A DNA stretch of 64,000 bases, taken from positions 4,714,001-4,778,000 of the forward strand of contig NC_088307.1 in assembly GCF_032854445.1 (NCBI RefSeq), read 5' to 3'. Numbering within the stretch: position 1 is the first letter of the stretch; the number at the start of each line of letters is the position of its first letter. Source of the stretch: Liolophura sinensis. Its lineage: Eukaryota; Mollusca; Polyplacophora; Chitonida; Chitonidae. Shown piece by piece: positions 11,471 through 24,463 of the stretch. The translations under genes were made by a program, and so were the position numbers. The notes under the pieces are model-generated. The model had not been told where the DNA came from, made no database searches, and saw only the letters and a list, made by a program, of their open reading frames with translations.

Positions 11471-12096
11471 TCAACAGCCGTCAGTAGTCTAATGGATATT
11501 TATATACATTGTATGCAAAATACTGGTTTATCGCAATGATAGATTTCTTTGAAAAACATGGCGACTTTTCAACCATTTTATGAGGCATGGTTTAAAGTAT
11601 CCACGCACACCATAGGTCTTTTGAGGACTGCATTCTGAAACAAATGTTAAACTTCCACGTATAATTTGAAAAACGCAATAACCTTTAGATTTCCGGAGTA
11701 AGTATTTATAATATTTTTTTATGTTTTTTTTTTTTAATCAGTCTTTGGGGAAATGTTATCTCTCGAGCTCCTTAAACAGATATTTAATTCTTCGTAATAA
11801 GCAAATCCCATACTGTTTGTTGACATAGTCGACCCGCTATAGAGTCGCTTTTGTCCGCCGAAGCCTCAAAGTTTTATGTTTTATTGACACAGGTAATGAG
11901 TTTCTGGGAAATGTCTCCCAATTAAACCTGCTCTCTGTGAGTTGCGCGACACTAAAAAAGAAAGACAGCCTATCATTTAGGTTAACAACTGAAAATCCCC
12001 GGGGATGGGATGTAAAAGATATTATAATAATACTGTGCTCACGCTGGCTAGCATTGTGGTGCACGGTAGGAAACCGGGCAGAGTCTGGAGGAAATT
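11471..12096. other. No recognised feature
   Basis: Unique AT-rich sequence with T-runs near 11730. Confidence 0.5.
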
Positions 12097-12108
12097 TATC
12101 ATGAAGTT

Positions 12109-12374
12109 AGGGGCCTCCGTGGCTCAGTTGGTTAGCGCGCTAGCGCAGCGAAATGACCCAGGAGTCTCTCACCAATGCGGTCGCTGTGAATTTAAGTCCA
12201 GCTCATGCTGGCTTCCTCTCCGGCCGTACGTGGGAAGGTCTGCCAGTAGCCTGCGGATGGTCGTGGGTTTCCTCCGGGCTCTGCCCGGTTTCCACCCACC
12301 ATAATGCTGGCCGCCGTCGTATAAGTGAAATATTCTTGAGGACTGCAAGAACACCAATCAAATAAATAAATAAA
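12109..12374 (+). mobile_element. Full-length SINE1 with 12-bp TSD
   Basis: Complete element. The head starts GGGGCCTCCGTGGCTCAG at 12110, the A-box TGGCTCAGTTGGTTAGCG is at 12120-12137, and the B-box GTGAATTTAAGTCC is at about 12186-12199. The GC-rich body, 3' domain and AAAT tail follow. The perfect TSD TATCATGAAGTT is at 12097-12108 and 12375-12386. ORFs over it (to 99 codons) arise from the GC-rich body. Confidence 0.95.
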
Positions 12375-12639
12375 TATCATGAAGTTTATAGCTTTGTACA
12401 TTTGGTATCTTATTTGGTGTCCTTTCTGTCATACACCTGTCCGCCTTAGTTGTGATACAGTATCTGTTTTGAGGCTTAAGATTTCAGTTCAATAATCAAC
12501 TAAAATCATTGACACACAGCAAAACTACACTCAGATAATCTGATATTATTTTACTGACCAGTTTAGTAATGGTTCCATAAAGCCTGTTGTTACGTCCATA
12601 GTGTCGTTCTCACAGCAACCACGTGTATTTATGTATACT

Positions 12640-12815
12640 TGTGGTTTAATGTCGTACTTAACAACTTTTCGGTCATATAACCACAAGCTGTATGTATACA
12701 CACTGTGTCTTAATACATGCCGCAAAAGTGCTGCCGCCACTGAAGTATCATGCCCAAGACACCGGACATGACACCCCACCCAGTCACATTATACCGACAC
12801 CGGGCCAGCCAGTGG
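12640..12815 (-). mobile_element. SINE2-related copy
   Basis: The 3' end GTTTAATGTCGTACTTAACA (in plus view) and the internal CACTGAAGTATCATGCCCAA...CATTATACCGACACCGG match the 9285-9475 copy. Confidence 0.6.
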
Positions 12816-14284
12816 TTTTCAAAACCTAAGCCCCCGTGGGTTTTTTCCGGGGTAAAAAGAATAGGACCTCAGCCCTCTAGGCAAGATTGGTGTAAACGGC
12901 GACTAACCTAGAGCTATCCCGTTTGGGCCCGGTGAACTGTAATAACTACATTCTATGATACTGAAGACCATTGTATAAGAACTATATTCAATTAATTTTA
13001 AATGATTTTTCTTGATGCTGATTGTTTCAAAAACATCCGTCTATTTCTGTTGAAGTTTGCTCTCACTGACAATGAAAGCCATCTATGGTCTCACGTTTTA
13101 AACATGTTCTTGCCACAATTTGGCTGCAATATTGCCGACCTGGCGTTAAGCTATAATCATTCATTTGAAAACGTAAGACTGTGCAAGCGTCAACATGAAT
13201 GTCGTTGAGAGAAGGAGTAAGATTGCCGGAATCACACCGGGCAGTAACCCACGCTTAGTGCGTTCTAATCACCAAAAGACAAGGCCCTTTCATCACTAGG
13301 TCACGGCCTGCTCTGCCATTTAAATATGGGCCTATATCATATAACACTGAAAGGAACAACCGCTCTTGAAATTTTCAATTTTTGTTGTTGTTGATAATAT
13401 CAAAGTTTTACTTATATTATTTTTACGACACTTTTACCTTCTTCATGTTACATTTTAAAGATTAGTTTTACTCCCTAATATAATTTGACAAGTGCAGATT
13501 GGCAATAGCTATGACACCTGTCAAATTGTTCACCTCGTAGAGTTTCGAGTCGTCTTATGCTAGAGTCCATCGCTGAGTGAATAGACAATGCTAAAAGATA
13601 CGATGTCAAAACTTTGACCAGCCGACTGATTGACAGACAAACAAACTGTGTGACCTATAGATCTGCTAAAAATGTCAACGACTGATTAAACTCACTACAA
13701 TTGTATACTCAGATAACACACTCATATAGGTGTATACTCAGTATTCATGCAATTTTCTCTGGTGTATAAAGACATTACATCTGAGCCCCTGCCAGAAATA
13801 AGTAAGTCTCCAGAAAGAAGCATTTGTCTTTAAACTTCTAAAACAATGGTTATAACAGTACTATTTTCACAAAATCGCGTTGTTCGCTCGGTGACATCGC
13901 TCAGTTCCGTAACTTGACATTTATTAAGGACAAATGCGCCCGCCGTGAATGTCATTCAATGACTTGCTATTTCCTGTTCACGGATAAATTAATGTCCTTT
14001 TTCCACAGCAAACCAGTTGACCCCGACGCCCAACGGTGTTCCCGAGATAACATTGCTTTGATGACATACATTTCAAATAAATCTCTTATAAATAAGTTGG
14101 ATAAACCCATCAAACCAAAACGAAGTAGTCCAAAAGCTCTGATATCTAATAGTTAATATATGGACACCAATTGCACAGATTGTTTCGATTGGTTCCCCAT
14201 TGTGCATGCGCAAAATAAGTCCCCCTTTAGACAAACATATGCATGGCACTAGGACTAAGCTAAAATTTATTTGTTTCATTTCAT
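12816..14284. other. No recognised feature
   Basis: Unique-looking sequence. ORFs of 68-80 codons lack recognisable domains. Confidence 0.45.
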
Positions 14285-14502
14285 GCGCCGTAGTTAAGAA
14301 TATTTCACTTATACAAAGACAGCCATCATTATGGTGAGAGGAAGCCAAGCAGAGCCCGGGGAAAACCCACGACCATCCGCAGGTTGCTGGTAGATCTTCC
14401 CACGTACCGCCCACGAGATAGCCAGCATGAGACTTGAACTCACAACGACCTAATTCGTTGCACCACCCTGGCGGGCAAACACCTCAGGCACGGAGGTCCC
14501 TG
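14285..14502 (-). mobile_element. Diverged SINE1, nearly full length
   Basis: The minus-strand 3' domain (GTAGTTAAGAATATTTCACT), the CCACGACCATCCGCAGG body, an eroded head and a terminal CACGGAGGTCCC are present. The A-box region is badly decayed, so this is an old copy. Confidence 0.85.
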
Positions 14503-14583
14503 GCCATGAAAGAGCAATGAAGAAATAATAGATAGCAAATAATTTAGCCCAGATATGAATTTCTGTGTATTTCTCCAAGATTT

Positions 14584-14656
14584 CGGCTTACCATAATGCT
14601 GTATGGTTGTCGTTGTGTAAATAAAGCATTCTTGAGTACGGCGAAAAACACCATTA
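14584..14656 (+). mobile_element. SINE1 3'-end fragment
   Basis: ACCATAATGCTGTATGG through GAGTACGGCGAAAAACACC, with the tail lost. Confidence 0.7.
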
Positions 14657-14759
14657 ACAGATTAACTTAAAATGCATGAAATGTGCCGAATGGTGTGTGA
14701 CTGTGGAGGGTTACTTCCTTGCTTTAGCAAAGATACAAATGTCGGCTAAGAGGTGAGAG

Positions 14760-14844
14760 TGTTAGCCCGGCGCAATAACTCCTGAGTATCTCACCAATGC
14801 GGTCGTTGTGAGGTCCAGCTTATGTTGCCTTCTTCCTCTGTCAT
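14760..14844 (+). mobile_element. SINE1 head fragment
   Basis: GTTAGC...CTCACCAATGCGGTCG...GTCCAGCTTATGTTGCC...CTTCCTCTG corresponds to the head and early body only. Confidence 0.7.
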
Positions 14845-14847
14845 ATG

Positions 14848-14905
14848 CTCACAAAAATTTAATCGATTAATTTTAACAGAAGGCCTGTTGTTTAAGACAA
14901 CTTTA
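14848..14905. mobile_element. Single arm of the 195-438 MITE family
   Basis: CTCACAAAAATTTAATCG followed by TTAATTTTAACAGAAGGCC matches the left arm at 195-230. No opposite arm is seen nearby. As at 195, it abuts a SINE1 sequence. Confidence 0.5.
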
Positions 14906-16559
14906 TCTTATATCTGATATACTACAAATGATTGTTCGTTTAAATTTACTCTGTTACAGCACCTGCCTTAAAGCTTCTCAGTATTGAAAATCTCCATGTT
15001 TTCATCGAGGAACAGTTCACGAAAACTCGTCTCAGTTTGATTATTAGCAACATGGTATATTCTTAAAGGTTTCACTAAACAGGCTCGCAGATTAGCTGCC
15101 TGCGGTAGAGTGGGGTGGGTGGGGTCGGGGCTGTTATAAAGGCAAGGGGAGTGACTGCCCCAGCCAATGTCGATGCTCCAGGGGCCCCAGAAACGCCTTC
15201 TAAACGCTTCTTTGACCAATATCAATACGCATAAACACATATGAATAGACCTTAATACTTGAAATATATTAATACCTAAGCGAATAGTGTGTATAATAGA
15301 AATACGTTAATGTTGACGCTGGTACATTGGTATAAACAAAATAAATACAGGACGTCACAAAGTCGACTCACCCCAGCACAGGTCAACAGATCCACCGACA
15401 GGCCCAACGACAGAGCCATTGACAGACAGGCGAACGGACAGACCAGTCTGCACAGGGACATATGTTTAAATCTCATTTGGGGGGCACATTGATACCAATA
15501 AAAGTCTCATGACACAACTATGATCTCTATCACGGTTATGAATTCCACAAGCCAACATGAAAATGTAATTACGACTGTCAGACGTGCATAACCTCTCAGA
15601 CTTGGGTAAACTTAATTGAACTGCACAGCGCACTCAGCCATTCAACAGCACACCGATCGATTACAGCTTCAGTAGTTATACCTTTACTGCATGGGCCTGG
15701 GCAAGGTCTGTTTTTTCCATGTCTGTTTTTTTTCCTCTCTAGCTAAATCTAAAATGTTAGGCGGCAGATTAGTGAATGAGAATGATCTAAGACAGGTAGA
15801 CTGAAAAAATAGCAGTAATGACATGACGTTCTGTAAGACACACAAAGTATGTCAACAAATGATACAATTTGAAAACGTATGTCAACAAAAGTAGGTGGAT
15901 TTCTTTTTCTACATTCAAACATAATAATAATCCTATCACATAGTATACAGTGAGAAAAAGAAAAAGACTTCTATCATTTGTTGTTCTATACGTTACATGG
16001 AGGAAATGGTCAGTCTGTGATCTTAAGTTTTTGCATTCGATTTAACCGACACTTCCGGGCTGACCAATGGCGTGCCGTTTTACATACCCGCCTCCCGGCA
16101 ACATGCTACATTCACCACTAGTATTGCTCTTTTGTAATATATGGGACTACTACGATGTCAGTTTTCATTTTTTCTATTTGGCGAAAAATGACAAAAGTTG
16201 TTTGCAGCCACTTTAGGTGTCGATCCATCGACCGTTTCATACTTAATCTCTGTGCAGGTCAGTTTTGTTTTGTTGGGATTTTTTTTTCGTCATTTTTTAA
16301 TATATCAAAAATGTTATTTGTCAAGGGTGAACGTACAAATTAAGGCCTTGGCTTACCGTTCTGCAGTGCAAAATTCATTTAACTCTATGCAGCGTTACTA
16401 CTTTAAACACACACATCCAGATACAATACATTAGAACCACATTTTGAAAAAAAATCAGATAATTATTCATGATCACATTTATTTCTTATTTTGTTGTTGT
16501 TGTTGTTTTTACATGATATTCAAGAGATGTTTTCATTTATATTCTATATGGAGGAACCG
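14906..16559. other. No recognised feature
   Basis: No supported gene. A loosely repetitive GACAGAC-type stretch near 15385-15445 is too degenerate to define a unit. Confidence 0.45.
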
Positions 16560-16760
16560 GAGTGCTCACCGTAAATATCGACGTGTGCACCCAATATTGG
16601 TTGTTTTCCACGAACGTTAGATTGTTCAAAAGCTTACACGAGCGTCGTCGATCGCTCATTGACATCAAGGGCCCACAAACAGTGAGAGCAGGAGACTGCC
16701 AAATTTCCTGCCTAAGGCTGGGAATGAACCCATACCTCGTGTGTTCTCGAGACTGTTTAG
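16560..16760 (-). mobile_element. SINE3 copy
   Basis: Read on the minus strand, a B-box-like GGGTTCATTCCC lies at about 16723-16734. The shared SINE3 body follows (motifs near CTGTTTGTGGGCCC, and CAATATTGGG at the far end). It is homologous in layout to 42240-42450 and 30058-30295. Confidence 0.5.
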
Positions 16761-16821
16761 GAAAGCTTTGGAAAGAGATACACAGATTTGTATAACGAGA
16801 GTGATCGTGAATGTGCTTCAG

Positions 16822-16985
16822 CTGTACATGGGTGGGTACATTTGGAGAAACCATTGCCCCCAAGATCATGTTTTTTCAGCCGTATATGGGTGGGTACATT
16901 TGGAGAAACCATTGCCCCAAGCTCATGGTTCTTCAGCCGTATATGGGTGGGTACATTTGGAGAAACCATTGCCCCAAGCTCATGG
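16822..16985 (+). repeat. 57/58-bp tandem repeat, 3 copies
   Basis: Copies start at about 16828, 16886 and 16943 (core ATGGGTGGGTACATTTGGAG) and are almost identical. Overlapping ORFs on both strands come from this triplication. Confidence 0.9.
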
Positions 16986-18775
16986 TGAAGGAAACTATTT
17001 TGCGCTTTCAGTATGTGACAGAGCTTACCAGCCGGGGACAAGAGCCAATGATCTTTGGGTTTGAAGTCCAGGCTTCTTCCACTAGACTAGATGGCAATTC
17101 CCTCCATCCCTGAGGTAAATAGCCTTTATATATCAGTTTGTTACGAATAAAGTGAATTTAAGTCGTTGAAATGGAGCATGGCGTTGGGATTTTAAAAGAC
17201 CCATAGAGAAAAGCTTCTGGATACAAGGAATCGCTATATCTCTTGTTTCTCTAATTAAGCAACACATGGAGATTCATATTTTGGACAATATCAAAAATAA
17301 TAATTAGCTTAAACACACTACAGATCCACATGGAAGTATCAGACACATTTATTCGAGTGATGGATTTGGGAGTTTACACAATATTACACAATTACACAAT
17401 AATGCATTATTTTATATTAAATTGACATCATGAAAGTTTAACGGTTTCGATTACCACTAGCAAGAGGTGCCCCGTGGGGTCAGGCCAGGAGTCTGGCCTC
17501 ATGCACAAGTTGTCGTGACGTTAATGGGAGATCTGGCGGTCCCACATGATGCATCAATGTAATGCCTTCGTGAACAGCGACTGTGATATTAAATAAACAA
17601 GTCATGTCATTGCTACAATATTGACTGCTTTCCTTGCATTACTAAAAGCTGTTCATATATTTTTCTCACACATGCTATCTGCTTTGTTTACTACTCATAT
17701 TTCATTTATTGCTTTAGGAGTTGCCCCTTTAGATTGCTTTGCAAACGGGTTTTTGTGATTTTAAACATGGAATGGCCATTTAAGGTTTACGAGAGGTACA
17801 CAAATGTAGAACTGATTGCAGGAATTTCAAAATGAGAAAGGAGAGATGGGAAAGAGCAATAAGTAGATAGGTTTGTAAATGACTCGTTCTGAAAGGCAAG
17901 CACTAAGGGATTTTACAAGTTCTTCATTCACAATCACTCCCGTACATCGACCAAGCGAATCTTGTAGAACAGAGAACATTCAACGAGAGCAAGTAGGCCA
18001 TATTAAGTAGATATGTCAATTGCTTTTAGGTTTGAACGGTTTAACGTATAAGGACAATGAGTTGAAAGTCATGTGACAATAGAAGCACAGTTCGTTAGTT
18101 ACATTTACTTGCTAAAGGTTGGTAATCTATCCCCATGCTGCTCCGTTGCCTTTCACCTATAGTACTTACCCGAAAGGACTATGAAATTCGTCTATTTTTC
18201 CTGATTCTGAGAGCTCTATTAAATTTAGAAAGGTGTTTTCAGGTTTGCTTGGAACATAGGATGATATTCCACGGGACAATTGTTTGCTTCTGAAAGTGCA
18301 ATGTTGTGGACAGAATTTTAAACCATTTTGGGCAAATCACACGTTTAAGTGAAACATTCTGTAGCATGGCGTTAATTAGGAATCAAATAAACAGACAGGC
18401 CTTTAAGACAACAACATCTGTTTAGCACGATAAAGAAACAGCAGGGTTGCTGATGCTACGCGATAAGTGGACAATCCGTCACAGGTATACGAGTGAAAGT
18501 AAAGTTATGTAATACGCATTATTCTATGGTTAGCTCTAAGTGTTAGTAATTAGCGCCTCGCTAACAGCAGTGTGTACGACAAGGTCTACGTGCAGTTGTG
18601 TGCATATGGCCATAGTATCTTGTCAACACCACTGAGCAATGGAATATAAATGCGAGGGGCTATTCACGTGAATAGCAAATTAACATCCATTACAGTGCTT
18701 GTGCCAAAGCAGAAATCTCGTGTCACAGACTGCATGTAGTGCATAATACATTTGCTTGCTTTTATTTTACATATT
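16986..18775. other. Mostly unique; possible repeat end near 17460-17600
   Basis: No gene supported. 17540-17600 (CTTCGTGAACAGCGACTGTG, then TAAATAAACAAGTC) resembles the 3' end of a SINE-type element, but there is no second copy in the window to confirm it. Confidence 0.35.
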
Positions 18776-19054
18776 GGGGCCTCCGTGGCTCAGTTGGTTA
18801 GCGCGCTAGCGAGTCGTAATGACCCAGGAGCCTCTCCCCAAAGCGGTTGCTGTGAGTTCAAGTTCAGCTTAGGCTGGCTTCCTCTCCGACCGTAAGTGAG
18901 TAGGTCTGTCGGCAACCTGCGTTTGGTCGTGGGTTTCCCCCCCCCACCCCCCCACCCCCGGGCTCTGCCCGGTTTCCTCCCATCATAATGCTGGCCGCCG
19001 TCGTATAAGTGAAATATTCTTGGGTACTGCGTAAAACACCAATCAAATAAATAT
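18776..19054 (+). mobile_element. Full-length SINE1 with C-rich insertion
   Basis: Complete head (GGGGCCTCCGTGGCTCAG), A-box TGGCTCAGTTGGTTAGCG, B-box GTGAGTTCAAGTTC, body, 3' domain and short tail. A poly-C/CA tract at about 18938-18958 expands the CCCCCGGGCTC part of the body. A probable 10-bp TSD with one mismatch (TTTACATATT / TTAACATATT) flanks it. Confidence 0.93.
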
Positions 19055-21058
19055 TTAACATATTAATTGCGATCCGCTACTTTAGGAGACTATTGTACTC
19101 TAAGGAGGCTGTAACATTTTTTGCAGTATTTTAAATACTTCTGCAATTTCTAAACGGTTTACAAACAAATTTAGTTTATGTTTATCATCGTTGTTCATAT
19201 AAGACGGCAAAATAAGGCAACTGCTGCAGAATTGACATGGAACGCAATCATACCTGTACATTAATAAAGTTTAGATCTTCAAAGATGATTCAATACCCAA
19301 CAAAAATTTGAACAAAATACTACTTGATAAAGTTTTCATTCAAAAAGAAATCTGTTCATTCCGTAGTGTTTGTGGTAGAGGCGCACTTTTCACATGTGTT
19401 TGCATTAATTTAAAATCATGCAAACACCTCTTTTTGTGTGTACTGAAACAGCCTAGGACTGATGATGACATAATAAACTTGTCGATAATCAGGTGTACTG
19501 ATCAATAATCAATGTTTACAGCGTTGCGCCAGAGATAAAATATTCCTGTACAAAGCGGAAGTTTTAAACACGCCACCTAGGAGACGAGTGTTTGCCGACG
19601 GTGAAGTTTACGAAAGTGCGGTGGAGAATAACACCTGTCTGTTGGTTGTCGTCGGCAGATGTAAGTGGATTACGTATTCACTATTCACCATTTTGTCGTC
19701 TGCCACTGAAATCATGTTCCTCAAACACAATCAGACAGAGTGAGGAATTTTTGGTTAGATTATAGTTGAACATGGAGAAAAATTTGTATTATCCGTTATG
19801 CCACCATCAGTTTTGTCAACAAGCCCGACGTGACATGAATCCTGATAAGGAAGCTGACATTTTAAAATTAGCACTTGTGGTGGTTTGCGTGATTATGTTT
19901 GATAAAACCATTAAGTATGCTCTTTACTCTGATCTTTGATATATATTCTGCCACACACATTCATTTGTCGACCATCAGTCCAATGTAAAAGTGGTATCGA
20001 TTTAGACAGTGTATTGATTTATTGATTTATACAACTTAAATTGCTTTAGATTTATATTTTGTTGAAGAGCAGTCGGTGCCTTGTACGTGTAAGGAGAGTG
20101 TTTTTCTTCCCTTGCAAGGCGCCATTTTTGCATAGAGCGCCTCTCAAACTAAAACAAAGAAGTAGTTTAACTATCCAAGTACCGGTAGTGCAATAACCAC
20201 TGGATTATATTTCTCATTATAAAAACAGACATCATAGTTAGGACAAATGGATATTTCCTAAGTGTTCAGTGTACCGCTATATTTTTAAAAAACGTTTAAT
20301 TCTTCAACAATAAACACACAAAATTTACCACCCAAATATATGAATTACATATAGCATTTGGGACAATGCTTAAAAATGTCTTGCTCAATAAAAGGTATAT
20401 TTTTTCATTTCTGGTATAAAAAAAACATACATGTATATATGTGAATATGTGAACTGGTGTGAGGTAAGTAGGCAATACGATTATTCCAGTGATAACAGAA
20501 GCCGTATGACTGACTGTTACCATGGTATCGACTACTACAACCAATATGTTTACTGACAACGACTCCAATAGCAATGTTATGTTGTGATGACTGACTTGCG
20601 GCGAAACAAATATGCATATAATAGTCGTCAACCAATAAAGACGTTCCATGTCAATAATCGCAAGGTCAATTCCCACTCGTTTACTGGACTCTCGCTGGCC
20701 CGGTGACCTAACTAAGGCTTTGCCCACTGGCGTCGACAAGCCCTTGACCAATCGCCTGGGTTGCCTGTTAAAAACACTGGGATTGCGGCAGGGTTACTTC
20801 AGTAGGGGTGGGGTGCAACACTTTTCTACCCCTTTAGTTTTTGAGTTCTCAGTGATGAATCTGTGACTCAAATCCACGATACTTAAATAAATATGTAAAA
20901 AAAAAAACAATGTACTGATGATCTCTTTGATGATGGTGACATAGTTGTGGTATAAATTTTCCTAATACTTTCATCTGAATAATGCTGTGTAGCCTATATT
21001 CTGTTTCGAAAGAAATTCCATACATTTTCACCAGAAAATGCCTCACATGGGCTAACAC
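19055..21058. other. No recognised gene
   Basis: The longest ORF (151 codons, minus strand, 20296-20751) has hydrophobic stretches but no recognisable family and no homologous repeat here. A CpG-richer patch at 19560-19670 ends in a good splice-donor-like GTAAGT at 19660. That alone does not support an exon. Confidence 0.4.
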
Positions 21059-21268
21059 GGGGGCCTCCGTGGCCGAGGTGTTTAGCGCGCCACAATCAAC
21101 AGACACCTCTTGCGGTCACTGTGAGTTCAAGTCCAGCTTTCTATCCGGCCATACGTGGAAAGATCTGGGAAGGTGGGACGGTTACGCCCTCGTTAAACTC
21201 GGTTTTATCCCACCAAAGTGCTGAATATTCTTTAGCAAAACACAACTAAAATTAATTAATTAATTTAA
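21059..21268 (+). mobile_element. Divergent SINE1 variant
   Basis: The head GGGGGCCTCCGTGGCCGAGG differs from the usual copies at the A-box (GGCCGAGGTGTTTAGCG), while the B-box GTGAGTTCAAGTCC is intact. The body is shortened and rearranged, and the tail is ATTA repeats rather than AAAT. It is probably a different subfamily. Confidence 0.75.
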
Positions 21269-22974
21269 TAACTCGATAAAGAATGAGTGACTGGCGCCGA
21301 TAATGGCGAATTCATATGTTTTGCGTTGAAATGCTTTAAAGGTGACAGGTCACTTTGTCAGGTGTTTAAAGGTGCTCATCAATGATTCGAAAAGAAGTGA
21401 CACCTGTTTGAGTACTGCTTACGGTAGGCGCCAAAGTAATCTTCTAACGTAGTGATAATTCATCCCCCACTGTTTTAACCTCTTATCCAGATCACGAGGA
21501 TTAGCGAAACCGCGATTAAAGCCGCCCATGAGGATACCTGATTGACGTGCTTGAATAATTTCGGCCATACTATATCTTGGAAAAGCTTACGATTTGTTTT
21601 TCCGTAAGATCTTAAATACGCAAAAAGGAATTCCCGCGAACATATTTTTGGAGAAAAAATCCGCGAAAATAAATTCCAGCAAATAATAAGTATTCTGCAG
21701 TATATGTCCGATGACCATGACAGGTAGTGATCGAGGGTTAAGTAATATCACGTACAAAGCCGTTATAGATAACAGGTGTTTGTGTATTACCTGACAGAGC
21801 ATCAATCCTGATTCGGATCGTGATCATGGCTGCCGTGAAGGCGATTAGTAATGCCAAGCCCAGGTGATTGCCTGGCGTTCACTCCGGATATGGCAGATTT
21901 AATTGCAGGTAAATCATTGCTGACAGGAAGAACATTGGCACAGGTGATTTGTACAGAGGGGAGTTCTCAGGGAAGAAAAGAAAACATGAACAATTTAATT
22001 CCTGGCAGCCCTCTCAAATTACAGATCACAATTTGTCGCAAACAAATAACGTAAAATAGTCCTACTTGCAAATTCCAGTGAAATTAGACACTGTCTGTGT
22101 TATAGCCTTCATTAAGGACGAAGTGGACCCATAATAGGCATCAAAAGCCATCATTTCCTGAAGGGTTGATTTCTTCCTACAGTTTATTAATTTATTATAA
22201 ACTTGATTATCAACGAAGCACTACACGCTTGGCATAAAGGGAGATGCTACTGACACAAAGGCAGCCTACCTACCAACTGCTTTCATCACGTGAATAACTA
22301 GTGATCTAACATTGGCGTCCTTCTACTATATTAGCATTTCTTTTTCAATCTCATTCTTCAACTGTTTCATTATCGGGTTGAACCTTTGACAAAAAGAATT
22401 TGTCCAAAACAAAATTACTGCTGCAGACAATGACGGCAAAAGCGTTAAGTAATGTCTACGGCACGGCTTAGTATCTTTCCATTTTGATCCGACGATATCT
22501 GCCCTCTATACCAAAGAACACGAGTATACTCAACAAGCAATCAGACAAAACGCATGGATCTCTAATTTATCTTCAGAGAGATCGACAAAAACGGATAAAA
22601 GCTGCTCACAAATTGGTAATAGGCCTTTGCATCCGTCTAAAGTGGACATAAGCAATTTGTCCTCGAATATGACTTACGTAATACCTGACAACCTGTAATT
22701 TTCTTTATAACTGGTTATTGACCCCCTGTTGGTCTGTGTTGTGATATTTTACCCAATAGCAATGTAAAACTCTGATGTTCAATACTAGCCAGTTAATACA
22801 ATTATAAACTATAAAGGATAAGTTTCACCTGTAAATCCTTTTGTCTCGTATAATTGATTTAATGCCGACTAGAAAACACGATCAGGAATGTTCCAATGTA
22901 CACGACTTTGAACAATGAACAATGTAACCGGTACAAAGAGAGCAAATTCCCCACTTACTTTCATAAAGTGGTGT
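21269..22974. other. No recognised feature
   Basis: Unique-looking sequence with no supported gene. Confidence 0.45.
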
Positions 22975-23595
22975 AAGACAACCGTGTCTCGTCAGTATAA
23001 CGTACGGAACTTTGTGACAAGACACACGATACCGCTCACTTAGCGGCCGGTATTGTGATCTTGAGCCACCACATGGTACCGTAACGTTTACAGTACAGTT
23101 ACAGTATAGTCCAGTTGTCGGCTAGTACTGTGTGTTTGTGAGTTGCGTGTAGCCACCACATTGTACCGTAAGCTTTTAGCCCATTGTAGTACATCGTCGG
23201 CCTTACAGTGTGATTGTGAGTCGTCGGTAACCGTGTAGCCGCCCATTGTACCGGGAGGTTTTGGCTCAATGCAGTAACGTTGTTGACCAGTACTGTGTGA
23301 TTGTGAGTCGCACAACACAGTATAGCCAGTAGATTGCCAGAAGAATTTGGCGGCCCAGACCAAATACGTGTTACTCACTGTTGGGCAAACGAAAAAAATG
23401 GGACCTCACACCAAGGTTGCTGTGAGTTCTGTTCAGTTCATGTTGAGAGGGTCTTTGAGCAACCTGCGGGTGGTTGTGGGTTTCCCCGGGCTGTGCAAGG
23501 TTTCCTCCCACCAATATGCTGGCCGCCGTCGTGTAAGTGAAATATTTTTGAGTACGGCGTAAAACACCAGTCAAATAAATAAATAAATCAATCAA

Positions 23596-23634
<39 letters not shown>

Positions 23635-23700
23635 ATACAATGTGATTGTTACGTTGTAGCTGCCACTCTGTACCCCAGGGTTATACGCAATCAGCCTTTC
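22975..23700 (+). repeat. 87-bp tandem repeat, interrupted by a SINE
   Basis: Diverged units recur at exactly 87 bp (about 23064, 23151, 23238, 23325), marked by AGCCACCACATTGTACCG and GTGTGATTGTGAGTCG. A further unit resumes after the inserted SINE1 at about 23639 (GTGATTGTTACGTTGTAGC). The array therefore predates the SINE. Confidence 0.75.
23398..23636 (+). mobile_element. SINE1 inserted in the 87-bp array
   Basis: A decayed head, the body (CAACCTGCGGGTGGTTGTGG), the 3' domain and a long AAAT tail containing TCAA interruptions are present. The A-box is not recognisable. Confidence 0.85.
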
Positions 23701-24341
23701 ATTAATAATTGTAACATAAATTCTGCCATTATGTATCATGGGTAAGCTGCACATTACCGGGAAGTGAAGAGCTTTGTGGAGTAATCGTGCAGACTATGGC
23801 TTGTATTTCTAAAGCTGTATTACACGTGTCCTGTCAGGCTTAACAATCTAACGTGTAGTGCTCACACTGTTTTACACCAAAGACAAAAGCTCAGGTTTGC
23901 ATGTAACCAAGCAGTTTTTTTTTCTTTTGCCAGTTGAGTATGCTCTAAGAAAGAAGGCATTGTTTCAGTTATCAGTAGAATAGTAAAAATTGTACTCCAT
24001 ATACGCTATACCGAAGAAAAACTCATAAAATAGGAATAATGTTAACACTGCTTGAACAAATTTTCTGCACACAATGATCTATTTTCCCCTGTTGCCATGG
24101 TGACAGAGATTTAGGCTTACTACCGAGCTGAAGAGTGGGTGTCAAAAGCAGATGGTCCACAAACATTCAGTTTCCAACAGCATGCCCACAAGTTGTCCTA
24201 AAGCAGACTTAAAGCGAACTCCATATGCTAAAACTAAATATAAGTGGCGTTATTATGTAAACGTGCATTACAGCATGAAAATAAACTTCTGACTGCTAAT
24301 CTATAGCTGTTAGGGCTCAAACAATATTACAGTTTTACAAA
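23701..24341. other. No recognised feature
   Basis: AT-rich, no supported gene or repeat. Confidence 0.5.
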
Positions 24342-24463
24342 TATTACGTTAAATGTGATACAGTATTATGTTAAATGTGATACAGTATTATGTTAAATGT
24401 GATACAGTATTATGTTAAATGTGATACAGTATTATGTTAAATGTGATACAGTATTATGTTAAA
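24342..24463 (+). repeat. 22-bp tandem repeat, ~5.5 copies
   Basis: GTTAAATGTGATACAGTATT recurs every 22 bp (24348, 24370, 24392, 24414, 24436) and runs directly into a MITE-family arm. The array may therefore be the expanded core of that element. Confidence 0.92.

Noticed and set aside
12005-12365. ORFs of 62-99 codons over SINE1 copies (also at 8684-9049, 34533-34891, 41783-42048)
   Set aside because: The same peptides recur wherever the GC-rich SINE1 body occurs. They are by-products of a Pol III-transcribed repeat.
20296-20751. 151-codon minus-strand ORF with hydrophobic segments
   Set aside because: No recognisable family, no gene context, and a length possible by chance in AT-rich sequence of this size.
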